Source of the DNA: Bacillota bacterium
Lineage (GTDB): Bacteria; Bacillota; Clostridia; Acetivibrionales; DTU013
Direction of reading: 5' to 3'
Length of the DNA stretch: 64,000 nt
Assembly (NCBI GenBank): GCA_023439545.1
Contig: JAEXNT010000081.1
Location: forward strand, 85,506-149,505
The position numbers were made by a program, and so were the translations under genes. Positions 16,577 through 25,812 of this stretch are shown here, in pieces. The stretch's first letter is position 1. Each line of letters starts with the position of its first letter. The notes beneath the pieces are model-generated. The model was given only the letters and a program-made list of their open reading frames with translations. It made no database searches and was not told where the DNA came from.

Positions 16577-19081
16577 TCAAGTTTTCTCTATGATAATGAT
16601 GCAAGTACTGTCAGGCAGCCTTACAGGGTTTCTGTTTTCATCGAAGAACTCGATCTTTGGAGAAAGCGCTACAGTGTAACCGTCCTGAAGGAAATGCTTT
16701 AAATCTACGGTCTTTACATGCTCTCCGAGAGTCGAATAGATAAAATCCCTGTATCCGCCCGGCGTAAAATAACCGAATTGCTCGTTCACTTCATGCACGT
16801 ATGATTTTTCTCCCCAGGTATAAGTATATAAAAATTCCATGGCGTCGTTGACCGGCATTATGACCTCATTTCGCCCTATATCACTGTATTCTATCTGTCT
16901 TCCCTTGAAATCGCCGGCATACCTCTTTAAAAACTCCATACCCTCTTCCGAAAGGAACCTGATTATTCTCTTTTGATCTTCGGGTTCTGTCATTATTCCA
17001 TCACGGATAATGATCCTACCTCCCGCCGGAAGTATATCAAATCCGCTTTTCAACGCTGTTGCGAGCGTATCATGGTTGAATTTCTTTCCGTTATATTCGA
17101 TGTAGGAAAACAACTCATGCAGTATGGAACAGTAGATGATCGTATCAACACCGCCTTTTTGCACATATTGGCCGAGATTTAGCGCATCACCGTAAATAAC
17201 GTCCCATTTCCTCTGTTCAAGCTGCTTTTTCTTTTTCAGCGCATCAAGTACATTTTGTGATATGTCCACCCCGTTAACTGTTTTATCAGGATAGCGCTCT
17301 TCGATGAGATCCATCATGGCCCCGCCTCCAGGGCCGATATCGAGGATGCTGGCGCCTGTTATGTAATCAAGGATAACTTTCTTGAAGTCGATCGACTGGT
17401 TCATTGTCTTAAGATAACGTTCCTCTTCATAGAACCGGTCATATTTGTCCTTTCTAAGCCCAAACAAGTCAAACGACAACAGTACGGCATTCTCATAAAG
17501 TACGTCCGATCTTTCAGCTTCTACACAGAATTCAATCAGTTTTTCACCGGCGGGTGAGAACCGGAATGTAAAGAAGCCGGTGTTGTCTGCAAAAGCTATA
17601 TCATACCTGACATGTAAGTTTTCTTTTATCGTGCCTGATAGAATCTCACCAAAAGTTATATCCGCCAGATATTTCTCAATGATCCTCTTTTTGTAGATAT
17701 TGATACGCTTTTTCCCGTCATGCTGGTAATACAGGTTATTCATGAGACGCTCTAAACTGATGTGCTTTACTTTGCCATCTTTTATGTTCTGGGCGATCAG
17801 CAGGAAAATCTTGATGAATTCGCTAAAGGAAAAATCATACATAGCCGGCTCGACATACCACAGTTCCCTGTTTTCAAGCAGATCGGCAATTTGCCGTGCG
17901 ATTTGCCGGTCGTTGAAAATTCTTGCATACTCCTCCTCAAAGTTTTCTCCATTGCTTATCGATACCTTTCGAAGGCGCCTGATCCTTTCCTTTACAGAAT
18001 ACTGCTTATCAAACCTGCCTGTGGCGATATCGCCGATCACATCCTCGCACTGTCTTCCGACTTCCTCCCAGATATGTTCATCAACGGCACAGATGATGCA
18101 GTAATTTAAAACTAATAAAAGCTTCCTCAGTTCGTCGGTTCCTATAACGGCATGCTCCCGGCCTAATTCAGCCACAAGTCTGTAAAGCGGCTCATTTTCT
18201 GCGAGCTTGACCTCGCCTCTAATATACTGTCCTACCAGACCATGCGTGGAGATGAGACTGTAAACTATTTTCTTCACTATCGGATCAGGCTCGCCGGTTT
18301 GCTCCTGATAGATCATAGCAGAGCCAAGATTGTGTGCGTGAAGATTGTAGCCTCTCTCGCTCCACTTCCTTCTCTGGTGTGCCATTCCTGATTTAGCCAC
18401 TTCACACCATTTCAATGTTTCCTCAATAATATAACTTTGCAGGGCTTCCAGTTTGAATCCGGACTGAGTATCAGCAAATCGCTCCAGATATTGCAGAGTA
18501 CGCTCAACATAATTGAGTACGTAGTTGTTTTTCAATTCTTCCATTGAGTCCAGTCTTTCCAGATTGACATTACGTTCGGTAGTTAAAGCCAGATACATAA
18601 GCCATTTCTCTTGTTTGAGAACCATCATGTCGCCGGACTTCAGATTTTTTATTGCCATAAGTGACTTCATTGACGTAAAAGTCTTATCCTTTTGTTGCTG
18701 GTTGCCGTAATGGACTTCGATAACCTTTATTAGTCCAACAATATTGTTGTTAAAAAGCTCAATTTCCTCTGCCGGAATCCATAATTCCTGGTGTTTTGAT
18801 GATCCGACAGTCTTTACTTCATATCTTTTTATATATTCATCGTCAACGTCAAACTCAGTAATAAACCCGGTATAATCCGGGGCGCTCGTTGCATTCCAGT
18901 CTTTAGCAATCTGCCGGGCATATTCAAGATTTAGTACAGGATAAAATATAGGCTGGTCCGGCAGCCTTGGTGGAAATTTCACCATCCCTGATTCTTTTAT
19001 TAGCCCCAACTCTTTTGTCCCTACCGGCCTAAATAATCTCATGATCTCACAGTTTGCCCTTTCCGTGCCGGGTGCTGTCAT
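16577..19081 (-). CDS. Multidomain protein: ADP-ribosylation/crystallin-J1-like N-terminus, helical middle, SAM methyltransferase
   Basis: 834 residues from ATG 19081 (GGTGA eight bases upstream); GTG 19093 and ATG 19042 are alternatives. Residues about 14-125 (MRLFRPVGTKELGLI, FPPRLPDQPIFYPVLN, EYARQIAKDWN, HQELWIPAEEI) match small stand-alone proteins annotated as ADP-ribosylation/crystallin J1. Residues about 150-540 are an unassigned helical region with several histidines (GYNLHAHNLGSAMIY, LISTHGLVGQYIRGE, HIWEEVG) that recall but do not match an HD domain. Residues about 560-720 form a class I methyltransferase: ASILDIGPGGG (about 575-585) is the SAM loop and VNGVDIS the acidic strand end. 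A roughly 110-residue tail follows. It is cytoplasmic and sits between the NrtR and SPFH genes. Function unknown; a nucleotide- or ADP-ribose-linked modification role is inferred. Confidence 0.7.
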   Translation of the reverse strand: MTAPGTERANCEIMRLFRPVGTKELGLIKESGMVKFPPRLPDQPIFYPVLNLEYARQIAKDWNATSAPDYTGFITEFDVDDEYIKRYEVKTVGSSKHQELWIPAEEIELFNNNIVGLIKVIEVHYGNQQQKDKTFTSMKSLMAIKNLKSGDMMVLKQEKWLMYLALTTERNVNLERLDSMEELKNNYVLNYVERTLQYLERFADTQSGFKLEALQSYIIEETLKWCEVAKSGMAHQRRKWSERGYNLHAHNLGSAMIYQEQTGEPDPIVKKIVYSLISTHGLVGQYIRGEVKLAENEPLYRLVAELGREHAVIGTDELRKLLLVLNYCIICAVDEHIWEEVGRQCEDVIGDIATGRFDKQYSVKERIRRLRKVSISNGENFEEEYARIFNDRQIARQIADLLENRELWYVEPAMYDFSFSEFIKIFLLIAQNIKDGKVKHISLERLMNNLYYQHDGKKRINIYKKRIIEKYLADITFGEILSGTIKENLHVRYDIAFADNTGFFTFRFSPAGEKLIEFCVEAERSDVLYENAVLLSFDLFGLRKDKYDRFYEEERYLKTMNQSIDFKKVILDYITGASILDIGPGGGAMMDLIEERYPDKTVNGVDISQNVLDALKKKKQLEQRKWDVIYGDALNLGQYVQKGGVDTIIYCSILHELFSYIEYNGKKFNHDTLATALKSGFDILPAGGRIIIRDGIMTEPEDQKRIIRFLSEEGMEFLKRYAGDFKGRQIEYSDIGRNEVIMPVNDAMEFLYTYTWGEKSYVHEVNEQFGYFTPGGYRDFIYSTLGEHVKTVDLKHFLQDGYTVALSPKIEFFDENRNPVRLPDSTCIIIIEKT

Positions 19082-19131
19082 ATTAACAATCACCCGACTA
19101 ATCTATTTCTTAAATAAAATTTAAATCCTTC

Positions 19132-20040
19132 TTAAACTTCTCTTATACCCTCGTTATCCCAATAGTGATTGAACCTGAATAGCTTTGATGGACGATGCCC
19201 GGCATCCTTGGTAAACTCGTTCGTTTCGATGACCATATCTGCTATTTTCCTCCTGAAGTTGGCTTTTAATAATTCTCTATCAAGTATGATCTCGTAAACC
19301 TGCTGTAACTCGGTCAAGGTAAACAGATCGGGCATTAATCTGAATGCGATATCTGTGTATTCTATCTTGTTGCGAAGCCTTTCTACGCCATATTCTATAA
19401 TCTTTGCGTGATCAAAGGCGATACCATCCGCTTCGACAACCTCTCTTCTTACACCTGTTACTTTACCGCTGATAATTTGGGTGGTTTTGATAATTGCCGA
19501 GAGCTTTTCTTCGCCATTCTCAAGGCCAAGACTATAAAAGCGCTGAATTTCGGTTCCATCTCCAGTAATAGTCTTCTGTTCCCTGTACAGTTTACGTGTT
19601 ACCGTAAACCACTTTACATCATTTGCATCATCGCTAGCTCTAATGTAGAGGCTGGAACCATCGACGAGCGACATGTAGGATGCGCTTATAACCCTGGTTC
19701 TTGGATCTCTGGCAGTATCTCCCCATGTATAAAGCTGTTCCATATAAATTTCATCAACATTTGTCTCTTCCTTTAATTCTCTAAAGGCCGCTTCATCAAG
19801 ACTTTCGTTCATTTTAACAAAGCCGCCCGGCAGCGCCCATTGACCTAGAAAAGGATGGTCTCCACGTTTTATCAGAAGCAATTTCATCTCTTTTTCAGGA
19901 AGTTTGCGATAATTATTCTCTTCCGCATCCATTACTGTGAAAACCAGTATATCTACGGTTACAGACGGTCTTTCATATTTACCTGCGTCATAAGTTGCCA
20001 GGAATTCTTCTTCAGAGAGACCCTGTTTATTCTTTTTCAT
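19132..20040 (-). CDS. NrtR-type Nudix/winged-helix transcriptional regulator
   Basis: 302 residues from ATG 20040 (AGGTGG upstream). The N-terminal Nudix domain carries a complete box from Gly73 to Val95 (GGFVKMNES...AAFRELKEETNV: G-x5-E-x7-RE-U-x-EE). The C-terminal third is an NrtR winged helix (LFTLTELQQVYEIILDRELL, NFRRKI). NrtR proteins sense ADP-ribose or related NAD products and repress NAD-metabolism genes; many have a degraded Nudix box, whereas this one looks able to hydrolyse. It is the first gene of the four-gene cassette, 50 bases before the methyltransferase fusion, with its own promoter and dyad operator at 20083-20135. Confidence 0.87.
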   Translation of the reverse strand: MKKNKQGLSEEEFLATYDAGKYERPSVTVDILVFTVMDAEENNYRKLPEKEMKLLLIKRGDHPFLGQWALPGGFVKMNESLDEAAFRELKEETNVDEIYMEQLYTWGDTARDPRTRVISASYMSLVDGSSLYIRASDDANDVKWFTVTRKLYREQKTITGDGTEIQRFYSLGLENGEEKLSAIIKTTQIISGKVTGVRREVVEADGIAFDHAKIIEYGVERLRNKIEYTDIAFRLMPDLFTLTELQQVYEIILDRELLKANFRRKIADMVIETNEFTKDAGHRPSKLFRFNHYWDNEGIREV

Positions 20041-20082
20041 TACACCACCTGCTGTTTTTATCATTTATTAATCATACATTTG

Positions 20083-20135
20083 TGATATTATATTTATGTT
20101 ATTATCATTTTATTACTATGTATTTATTTTGTCAA
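20083..20135 (-). promoter_or_regulatory. Promoter and dyad operator of the NrtR cassette
   Basis: On the minus strand TTGACA (20135-20130), 17 bases, TAAAAT (20112-20107) is a near-consensus promoter. Immediately downstream, TGATAATA and TAATATCA (20107-20083) form an inverted repeat (7 of 8 arm positions) over the start region, a natural place for NrtR autorepression. The leader to ATG 20040 is about 60 bases. Confidence 0.62.
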
Positions 20136-20246
20136 GAAATTTTCCAAGATTGTGAAGATATAAAAAAGAGCGCATCAATCGACCTGATACACCCTTTACA
20201 CTATTTTGAATAAACTAGTAGATTTAAGAAGTTCCTTATTAAATCT

Positions 20247-20654
20247 TTATTTCTTTAACGGTCCGCTTTTCAAGGCATTTTCCACGGCCTTTAGTATTGC
20301 CTTGCTGCTGTTCGTCGCTCCGAATACCACGTCGACATCCGGCGACTGCTCCGATATGATCCTGTCGACGACCGCAACAGCGTGCCCGCCTCGTTCAAAT
20401 TTATTTCTCACCAGGTCTATTTTCGTTATCTCTCCATCCTTTACGGTCACTTCCACTGCAGTCGCTATGATCCTGGCGTCAAAGCTTCCCTCGTAGACAC
20501 CGTCCTCGAGTTTTGAAACATCGATCGTATCGATCTTGACTGTCGGCATGACATTCTTGTAATAAGCCAGATTAATGAGGCAATTTGCTCCGTAAACGAT
20601 GCCCGCAAGCAGAATAATAGCTACTGCAAGGATCAGAACTTTTTTCTTATCCAT
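20247..20654 (-). CDS. Membrane-anchored FMN-binding domain protein
   Basis: 135 residues. One N-terminal membrane anchor (about 5-27) is followed by an FMN-binding domain (about 45-130): DGVYEGSF, then a strand EVTVKDGEITKIDLV, and the C-terminal VVFGATNSSKAILKAVENAL. In RnfG/NqrC/PceC-like proteins the threonine of a (S)GAT motif carries covalent FMN; here GATNSS keeps the Thr. The domain would face outside the membrane and take part in extracytoplasmic electron transfer. No Rnf/Nqr or ApbE gene is seen nearby, so the partners are elsewhere. It is a single gene. Confidence 0.82.
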   Translation of the reverse strand: MDKKKVLILAVAIILLAGIVYGANCLINLAYYKNVMPTVKIDTIDVSKLEDGVYEGSFDARIIATAVEVTVKDGEITKIDLVRNKFERGGHAVAVVDRIISEQSPDVDVVFGATNSSKAILKAVENALKSGPLKK

Positions 20655-20744
20655 AAATTCTCCTCCGAACTAAAACTCCAATTTATTCGCAACCATACTA
20701 TATTTACTGAATTTACATACAAACGTCTTACCCCTCGCAAAAAA

Positions 20745-20784
20745 ACACCCCAGAGGCGGTTACCGGTCCGCATGCTCCAGGGGT
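20745..20784 (-). terminator. Terminator after the GAPDH gene
   Basis: On the minus strand ACCCCTGGAG (20784-20775) pairs imperfectly with CTCTGGGGT (20754-20746) and is followed by GTTTTTTT. It is a rho-independent terminator about 150 bases beyond the gap stop codon. Confidence 0.6.
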
Positions 20785-20935
20785 CTATCAATATATGCAC
20801 CTTACCCTATTTATCAATTCGCCGTGATATTCGCCGTGATCTTGACATGATATCCACTGTGAATTTACGCGATATCCGATGGTCCAGCCATGATCCCATC
20901 GTGCTCTCAGCCCTGCTCTCAGCCCGTTACCTCCT

Positions 20936-21949
20936 TCACCGCTTTACTGCCACAAACGCCGTCAGATCGGCCAGGCGGTTTGAATAACCCCATTCGTTGT
21001 CATACCAGGAAACCGCTTTGACCATGTTTTCACCGATGACCATCGTAGATAACGCATCCACTGTCGAAGAGGCGGGATCGCCCTTGTAATCCACCGATAC
21101 AAGGGGTTCCTCGCAATAGTTCAGTATGCCCTTCATAGGGCCGTCCGCCGCAGCCTTCAACACTGCGTTGACCTCCTCTTTCGTCGTGTTCCTTTCCGTT
21201 TCCACAACAAGATCAAGCACCGAGACTGCAGGCGTCGGAACCCTGAAGGCAAACCCATTGAGCTTTCCTTCAAGCTCGGGTATCACCAGCCCGATCGCTT
21301 TTGCAGCACCCGTCTTTGTAGGTATTATTGACATCCCGGCCGCTCTTGCCCTTCTTATATCCTTATGCGGGAGGTCAAGTATGTTCTGGTCATTCGTGTA
21401 TGAATGGATCGTTGACATGAAACCTTTTTTGATGCCGAAATTATCGTTCAGAACCTTCGCGAGCGGAGCCAGGCAGTTCGTGGTGCAGGAGCCGTTCGAA
21501 ACAACGCTGTGCCTGTCCGCATCGTAGCTTTCCTCATTGACCCCGAGCACCAGGGTGATGTCGGCGTCAGCCGCAGGCGCAGATATGAGCACCTTTCCTG
21601 CACCACCCTTCGTGATATGAACCTCCGCCTTCTCCCTCTTTGTAAATAGGCCTGTCGATTCCAGCACTATTTCGGCGCCGAAGTCGCTCCAGCGGATGTT
21701 GCCGGGATCGCGCTCCGCTAGGATCCTTATCTCTTTTCCGTCTACCACAAGTGAATTTTCCGCAGCTTCGACAGTTCCATTGAACCTGCCATATACCGAA
21801 TCATACCGCAGCAGGTGGGCGAGAGTTTTCGGATCGGTCAGATCATTGATCGCAACAACCTCCAGAACGTCCGAATATTTCTCAGTGATCACCTTGAACG
21901 CATTTCTTCCTATCCTGCCGAAACCGTTGATACCTATCTTTGTTTTCAT
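20936..21949 (-). CDS. gap: Type I glyceraldehyde-3-phosphate dehydrogenase
   Basis: 337 residues, full length. The NAD-binding start is KIGINGFGRIGRNAFK, the catalytic cysteine is in SNGSCTTNCLAPLAK, and the substrate-binding TKTGAAKAIG and C-terminal WYDNEWGYSNRLADL are intact. An Asp after the second strand (AINDLTD) supports NAD preference. It catalyses oxidative phosphorylation of glyceraldehyde-3-phosphate in glycolysis. Ribosome site GGAGG precedes the ATG. It is not in a pgk-tpi operon; instead it stands alone, divergent from a LysR regulator 190 bases away, which may control it. It could be a second GAPDH copy of the genome. Confidence 0.97.
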   Translation of the reverse strand: MKTKIGINGFGRIGRNAFKVITEKYSDVLEVVAINDLTDPKTLAHLLRYDSVYGRFNGTVEAAENSLVVDGKEIRILAERDPGNIRWSDFGAEIVLESTGLFTKREKAEVHITKGGAGKVLISAPAADADITLVLGVNEESYDADRHSVVSNGSCTTNCLAPLAKVLNDNFGIKKGFMSTIHSYTNDQNILDLPHKDIRRARAAGMSIIPTKTGAAKAIGLVIPELEGKLNGFAFRVPTPAVSVLDLVVETERNTTKEEVNAVLKAAADGPMKGILNYCEEPLVSVDYKGDPASSTVDALSTMVIGENMVKAVSWYDNEWGYSNRLADLTAFVAVKR

Positions 21950-22139
21950 AATATTACCTCCATCATTTTTATTGATGCCTTGTTTTTTTATCTGATTTGA
22001 TTATAATGGTAACTGATATATAAATAAAATGCATATTAGTAATATCAGTCATAAATCACAGTTATATCAGGCATGGTTTTCAAAGGTGGACATGCGCTGC
22101 AACGGTTTTGCCCGCTATATGAATAAGGAGGATCGTTCC

Positions 22140-23033
22140 ATGAACCTGGAGCTATATAAGTCATTCTATTATGTCGCTGAATGCGCAAGCATTTCGAAGG
22201 CTGCAGAACGGCTTTACATCACCCAGCCTGCTGTCAGCAGGGCTATCAGGCAGCTCGAGTATGAACTCGGCTGCACGCTGTTCACACGAACCCCGCGTGG
22301 AGTTAAGCTGACACAGGAAGGCGAGGTGCTGTACAGATCGGTAGGGCAGGTTTTTACATCGCTGTCTGCCGCGGAGAGGAAGATCAACGCCCTCAAAAAC
22401 CTGCTTACGGGCGAGGTGAAGATCGGCGCCAGCGACACACTCTGCAAGCATTATCTTGTCCCCTGCCTCAAGCTGTTCCATACTCTGCACCCCGACATCA
22501 GGATACAGGTCATATGTCAGACGACTCCGGGCATAATAAGTCTGCTTAAGGCCGGAACGATAGACTTCGGAATGATAAACCTTCCGTACGAGGACGAACA
22601 ACTCGTTTTTAAAAATATTCTCGAGGTTCAGGACTGCTTTGTGGCAGGTGAGAGATACCGCTCTATGAGCAATAAAATGCAGCCTCTTGGAGAAATAGTA
22701 AAACAGCCTTTGCTGCTTCTCGAAAAAGCCAGCAACTCCCGTGTTTTCATAGATCGGTATTTCGAAAACAATTCAATTACGGCAGAACCTGCATTCGAAC
22801 TGGGCAACATGGATCTTCTGATACACTTTGCCAAATACGATTTCGGCATCGCCTGCGTCATAAGGAACTTTATTAAAGACGAGCTCGACAATGGCATACT
22901 GCGTGAAATAAAGCCCGTCGAAAAGATCCCCCCGAGAAACATAGGCGCCGCATGGCTCAGAGACATCCCTCTTTCGAGGGCCTCCGCCGAGCTTATCAAC
23001 CTGCTCGGCTACAACGACGAGTCGGAGATATAA
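22140..23033 (+). CDS. LysR-family transcriptional regulator
   Basis: 297 residues from ATG 22140, with AAGGAGGA seven bases upstream; an upstream-extended frame from 22029 lacks a site. The N-terminal winged helix (LYKSFYYVAECASISKAAE, then LYITQPAVSRAIRQLE) and the two-lobe effector domain from about 90 on are typical. It is divergent from gap, so the usual LysR logic suggests it regulates gap and itself from the shared 190-base spacer. Its 3' end is convergent with the ABC-transporter binding-protein gene, separated by a two-way terminator. Confidence 0.92.
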   Translation: MNLELYKSFYYVAECASISKAAERLYITQPAVSRAIRQLEYELGCTLFTRTPRGVKLTQEGEVLYRSVGQVFTSLSAAERKINALKNLLTGEVKIGASDTLCKHYLVPCLKLFHTLHPDIRIQVICQTTPGIISLLKAGTIDFGMINLPYEDEQLVFKNILEVQDCFVAGERYRSMSNKMQPLGEIVKQPLLLLEKASNSRVFIDRYFENNSITAEPAFELGNMDLLIHFAKYDFGIACVIRNFIKDELDNGILREIKPVEKIPPRNIGAAWLRDIPLSRASAELINLLGYNDESEI

Positions 23034-23092
23034 AGCTGCCCATCCGACCCGGCATATCCGAAGATGGCGGGAAATGAGAAAAATAAAATTAC

Positions 23093-23136
23093 AAAGAGCG
23101 TACCACCCGGGCTTAAGCCTTGAGCGTACGCTCTTT
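23093..23136. terminator. Bidirectional terminator
   Basis: AAAGAGCGTAC (23093-23103) is a perfect complement of GTACGCTCTTT (23126-23136), with A-rich and T-rich flanks. It lies between the convergent LysR and ABC binding-protein genes and can serve both. Confidence 0.8.
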
Positions 23137-23150
23137 TGCGCTGTCGTCGC

Positions 23151-24155
23151 CTACTTCTTTATCGTATCGATCGCCTTATCAGCAAAGCTGTTGTCCGATA
23201 TCACTTTATGAGGCACTGCCTTCTTCAGCTCACCCGCCTGCGTCATGACCTCCTGCAGCAGCTCGAAGGCTTCCTTCTTCATGATCGGGTCCCTGCACCA
23301 CGTATCCTGGTCCTTGTAACGTTTTATCACCGTGGTTAGCAGCTCCTTGTCGGAATCCGTGAAGGAGGGCTTTATAACGTCGGCTATTTCCTCCGGCGTA
23401 TGCGAATCCACCCAGAGCTGCCCGCGGTAAATGGCGTTCGTGAATTTCTGGATGATTCCGGAGTTCTTTTTAATATAGCTCTTTTTAGCGTAATATGAAG
23501 TGTACGTTATTTCTCCGCTGTCCTTTCCCACGGATGCCACTATGTAACCCTTGCCTTCGCGTTCAAGGGTGGAAGCCACCGGTTCGAACAGCGCCACATA
23601 ATCGGCGTTGCCCCCCGTAAACGCCCCTGCCATCAGAGCGAATTGCACGCTTGTATCGACACTGACATCCTTGCCCGGGGTAACCCCATTTTTCCTCATC
23701 ACATACTCGAGCGTCATTTCCGGGACGCCGCCCTTCCTTCCACCGATTACGTTCTTGCCCTTTACATCGGTCCATTTGAAATCCGGCGCAGGCTGCCTGC
23801 CCACAAGGAACGAACCATCCTTCTGGGTCAGCTGGGCAAATACCTGGGCGTAGTCCTCCTTGCCCTCATTGTAGACATAGATGCAGGCTTCAGGGCCGGA
23901 AAAGCCTATGTCTACCTGCCCCGAAAGGACTGCTGTCATAACCTTGTCGGCTCCCTGACCGTTGACGAGCTCGACGGAAAGCCCTTCATCCTTGAAATAG
24001 CCCAGGTTCAGGGCTGCATACTGAGGCGCGTAAAAAATCGAATGCGTCACCTCGCTCAATTTGACCTTTGTGAGTTCTTTTTCACCGCAGGCAGTAAAAG
24101 TTAATGCCATACAAGTGATCAATACAACTGCGACAAGTGTTTTCAAGATTTTCAT
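23151..24155 (-). CDS. NitT/TauT-type ABC transporter substrate-binding lipoprotein (NMT1/THI5-like)
   Basis: 334 residues from ATG 24155, seven bases after AGGGGG. The signal peptide ends in a lipobox (LTFTAC, Cys about 23). The mature part follows the SsuA/TauA/NMT1 fold: FYAPQYAALNLGYFKDEGL, VDIGFSGPEACIY and a KGKNVIGGRKGG segment. The family binds sulfonates, nitrate, bicarbonate or thiamine precursors. It is last in an ATPase-permease-binding protein operon transcribed away from a persulfide/CoA-disulfide fusion enzyme, which favours a sulfur-containing substrate by context only. Confidence 0.88.
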   Translation of the reverse strand: MKILKTLVAVVLITCMALTFTACGEKELTKVKLSEVTHSIFYAPQYAALNLGYFKDEGLSVELVNGQGADKVMTAVLSGQVDIGFSGPEACIYVYNEGKEDYAQVFAQLTQKDGSFLVGRQPAPDFKWTDVKGKNVIGGRKGGVPEMTLEYVMRKNGVTPGKDVSVDTSVQFALMAGAFTGGNADYVALFEPVASTLEREGKGYIVASVGKDSGEITYTSYYAKKSYIKKNSGIIQKFTNAIYRGQLWVDSHTPEEIADVIKPSFTDSDKELLTTVIKRYKDQDTWCRDPIMKKEAFELLQEVMTQAGELKKAVPHKVISDNSFADKAIDTIKK

Positions 24156-24183
24156 TGTCATACCCCCTCTGATAGTAAATGAT

Positions 24184-24996
24184 TTAATATCTTCCACTTT
24201 TCAACAGCAGCTTCTCAAGATAGACCACCCCCTGGTACATAAGCGCGGCGGCTACGGACAGAATGAGGACGCTTGTCATGACTATGTCAAGCTGAAACAC
24301 CTGTCCGCCATATACGATCAGGTAACCGAGTCCTGCTTTCGATACGAGAAATTCACCTACAATGACGCCGACCCATGAAAGGCCGACATTTATCTTCAAT
24401 GCATTAATTATGACCGGATATGATGAGGGCAGCACCACTTTTGTAAGTACCTGCAGACGGCTCGCGCCGAATGTTCTTACAAGCTTGATCTTATCCTGAT
24501 CGACTGCCAGAAAACCGTTAAGCACCTCGAGAACGGTCACGATAAGCGATATCGTCAATGCAATAACTATGATGGAAGCCGGCCCGGCGCCGATCCATAC
24601 GATGAAGATCGGCCCCAAAGCGATCTTGGGCAGGCTGTTCAATACTACGAGGTACGGTTCCGTCACCTTTGAAAGAAACTCCGACCACCATAGTACAATG
24701 GCAATGACCGTTCCTATGATCGTCCCCATTATGAATCCGATAACCGTTTCATAACACGTGACCCAGGTGTGGTAAAACAGCTGGCCTTCCTTGTACATAT
24801 TCCCCAGTGTCCTTACTATCCTCGACGGCTGGCTGGTTATAAAAGGATCGATCACCTTCAATTGCCCCAGCAGCTCCCAAAGTGCAAGAAAAGCGGCCAG
24901 TATGAAAACCTGAGTCGACAGGATCAATATTTTATGCTGCCTTATCTTTCTCAGATAGGCCTTATGTTCTTCCGATACCGATTGAGTTTTTGCCAT
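24184..24996 (-). CDS. NitT/TauT-type ABC transporter permease
   Basis: 270 residues with about six membrane segments, first at about 28-48. The BPD_transp_1 EAA loop is visible as LVRTFGASRLQVLTKVVLPS (about 178-197), which docks the ATPase. The C-terminal segment GLGYLIVYGGQVFQ is typical of SsuC/TauC. It is the middle gene of the operon, 48 bases after the ATPase gene and 28 before the binding-protein start. Confidence 0.92.
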   Translation of the reverse strand: MAKTQSVSEEHKAYLRKIRQHKILILSTQVFILAAFLALWELLGQLKVIDPFITSQPSRIVRTLGNMYKEGQLFYHTWVTCYETVIGFIMGTIIGTVIAIVLWWSEFLSKVTEPYLVVLNSLPKIALGPIFIVWIGAGPASIIVIALTISLIVTVLEVLNGFLAVDQDKIKLVRTFGASRLQVLTKVVLPSSYPVIINALKINVGLSWVGVIVGEFLVSKAGLGYLIVYGGQVFQLDIVMTSVLILSVAAALMYQGVVYLEKLLLKSGRY

Positions 24997-25044
24997 ATAT
25001 ACGTCTCCCCCAAAAACGTCACAATAAATACTGCTGCCTTAGCC

Positions 25045-25812
25045 TCAAACATGGATGTCCAGATCTCTCCATATCTGATTAAAATAGTGTCTGAACTCCG
25101 GCGCTTCTCTGCAATTCAGAGGCGATCGCTTTTCACAGCTGGTCTTTATGACATATACGCTTTTGACTGTGCCGGGCCTGCGCGTAAGTACAACGACTCT
25201 GTCGGCCATGCTTATGCTCTCCGCTATATCGTGAGTTACAAGGACAGCCGTTTTATTCTCCTTCTTAATAATGGAATAAATATCTTCAGTTACAGCAAGG
25301 CGCGTCTGATAATCGAGCGCTGAAAACGCCTCGTCGAGCAGAAGTATTCTGGGATTGGTCGCAAGTGTCCGAATCAGGGCGGCTCGCTGCCTCATCCCTC
25401 CCGAAAGCTGATTTGGGTATTTGTCCCTGAAATCCGAGAGACCGTATGTATCGAGCAAACCGACAACATAATCCCTGGTTCTTTGGTTCAATCTGCGTGT
25501 GATCTCAAGCCCAAGGAGGGCATTGTCAAGAATGGTCCTCCATTCGAAAAGCTGATCCCTCTGGGGCATGTATCCTATCTGGTCGGAAGCTCCCGAAACA
25601 GGCCTGCCCCCCACTGCTATGGAGCCCGCCGAAGGCTGCGCCAATCCCGCTATCAGCGAAAGCAGCGTGGATTTGCCACAGCCGCTCGGACCGACAATGC
25701 TTACAAACTCCCCTTCCAGGACCGACAGCTCCACATCCTGGAGCGCCAATAATTCACCGTTGAGCGAATGGTACTTCATGCTTAAATTATGTACCTCGAC
25801 TACTGCATCCAC
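25045..25812 (-). CDS. NitT/TauT-type ABC transporter ATP-binding protein
   Basis: 255 residues from GTG 25812, which has GGGGGGA about six bases upstream; the frame extends to 25860 but without a site. Walker A is GPSGCGKST, Q-loop GYMPQRDQL, signature LSGGMRQRAAL, Walker B ILLLDEAFSALD, and the H-loop VTHDIAES. All are intact. It energises the permease of the same operon. A 12-bp stem terminator-like hairpin (25883-25915) lies in the leader about 70 bases before this start. Confidence 0.94.
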   Translation of the reverse strand: MDAVVEVHNLSMKYHSLNGELLALQDVELSVLEGEFVSIVGPSGCGKSTLLSLIAGLAQPSAGSIAVGGRPVSGASDQIGYMPQRDQLFEWRTILDNALLGLEITRRLNQRTRDYVVGLLDTYGLSDFRDKYPNQLSGGMRQRAALIRTLATNPRILLLDEAFSALDYQTRLAVTEDIYSIIKKENKTAVLVTHDIAESISMADRVVVLTRRPGTVKSVYVIKTSCEKRSPLNCREAPEFRHYFNQIWRDLDIHV

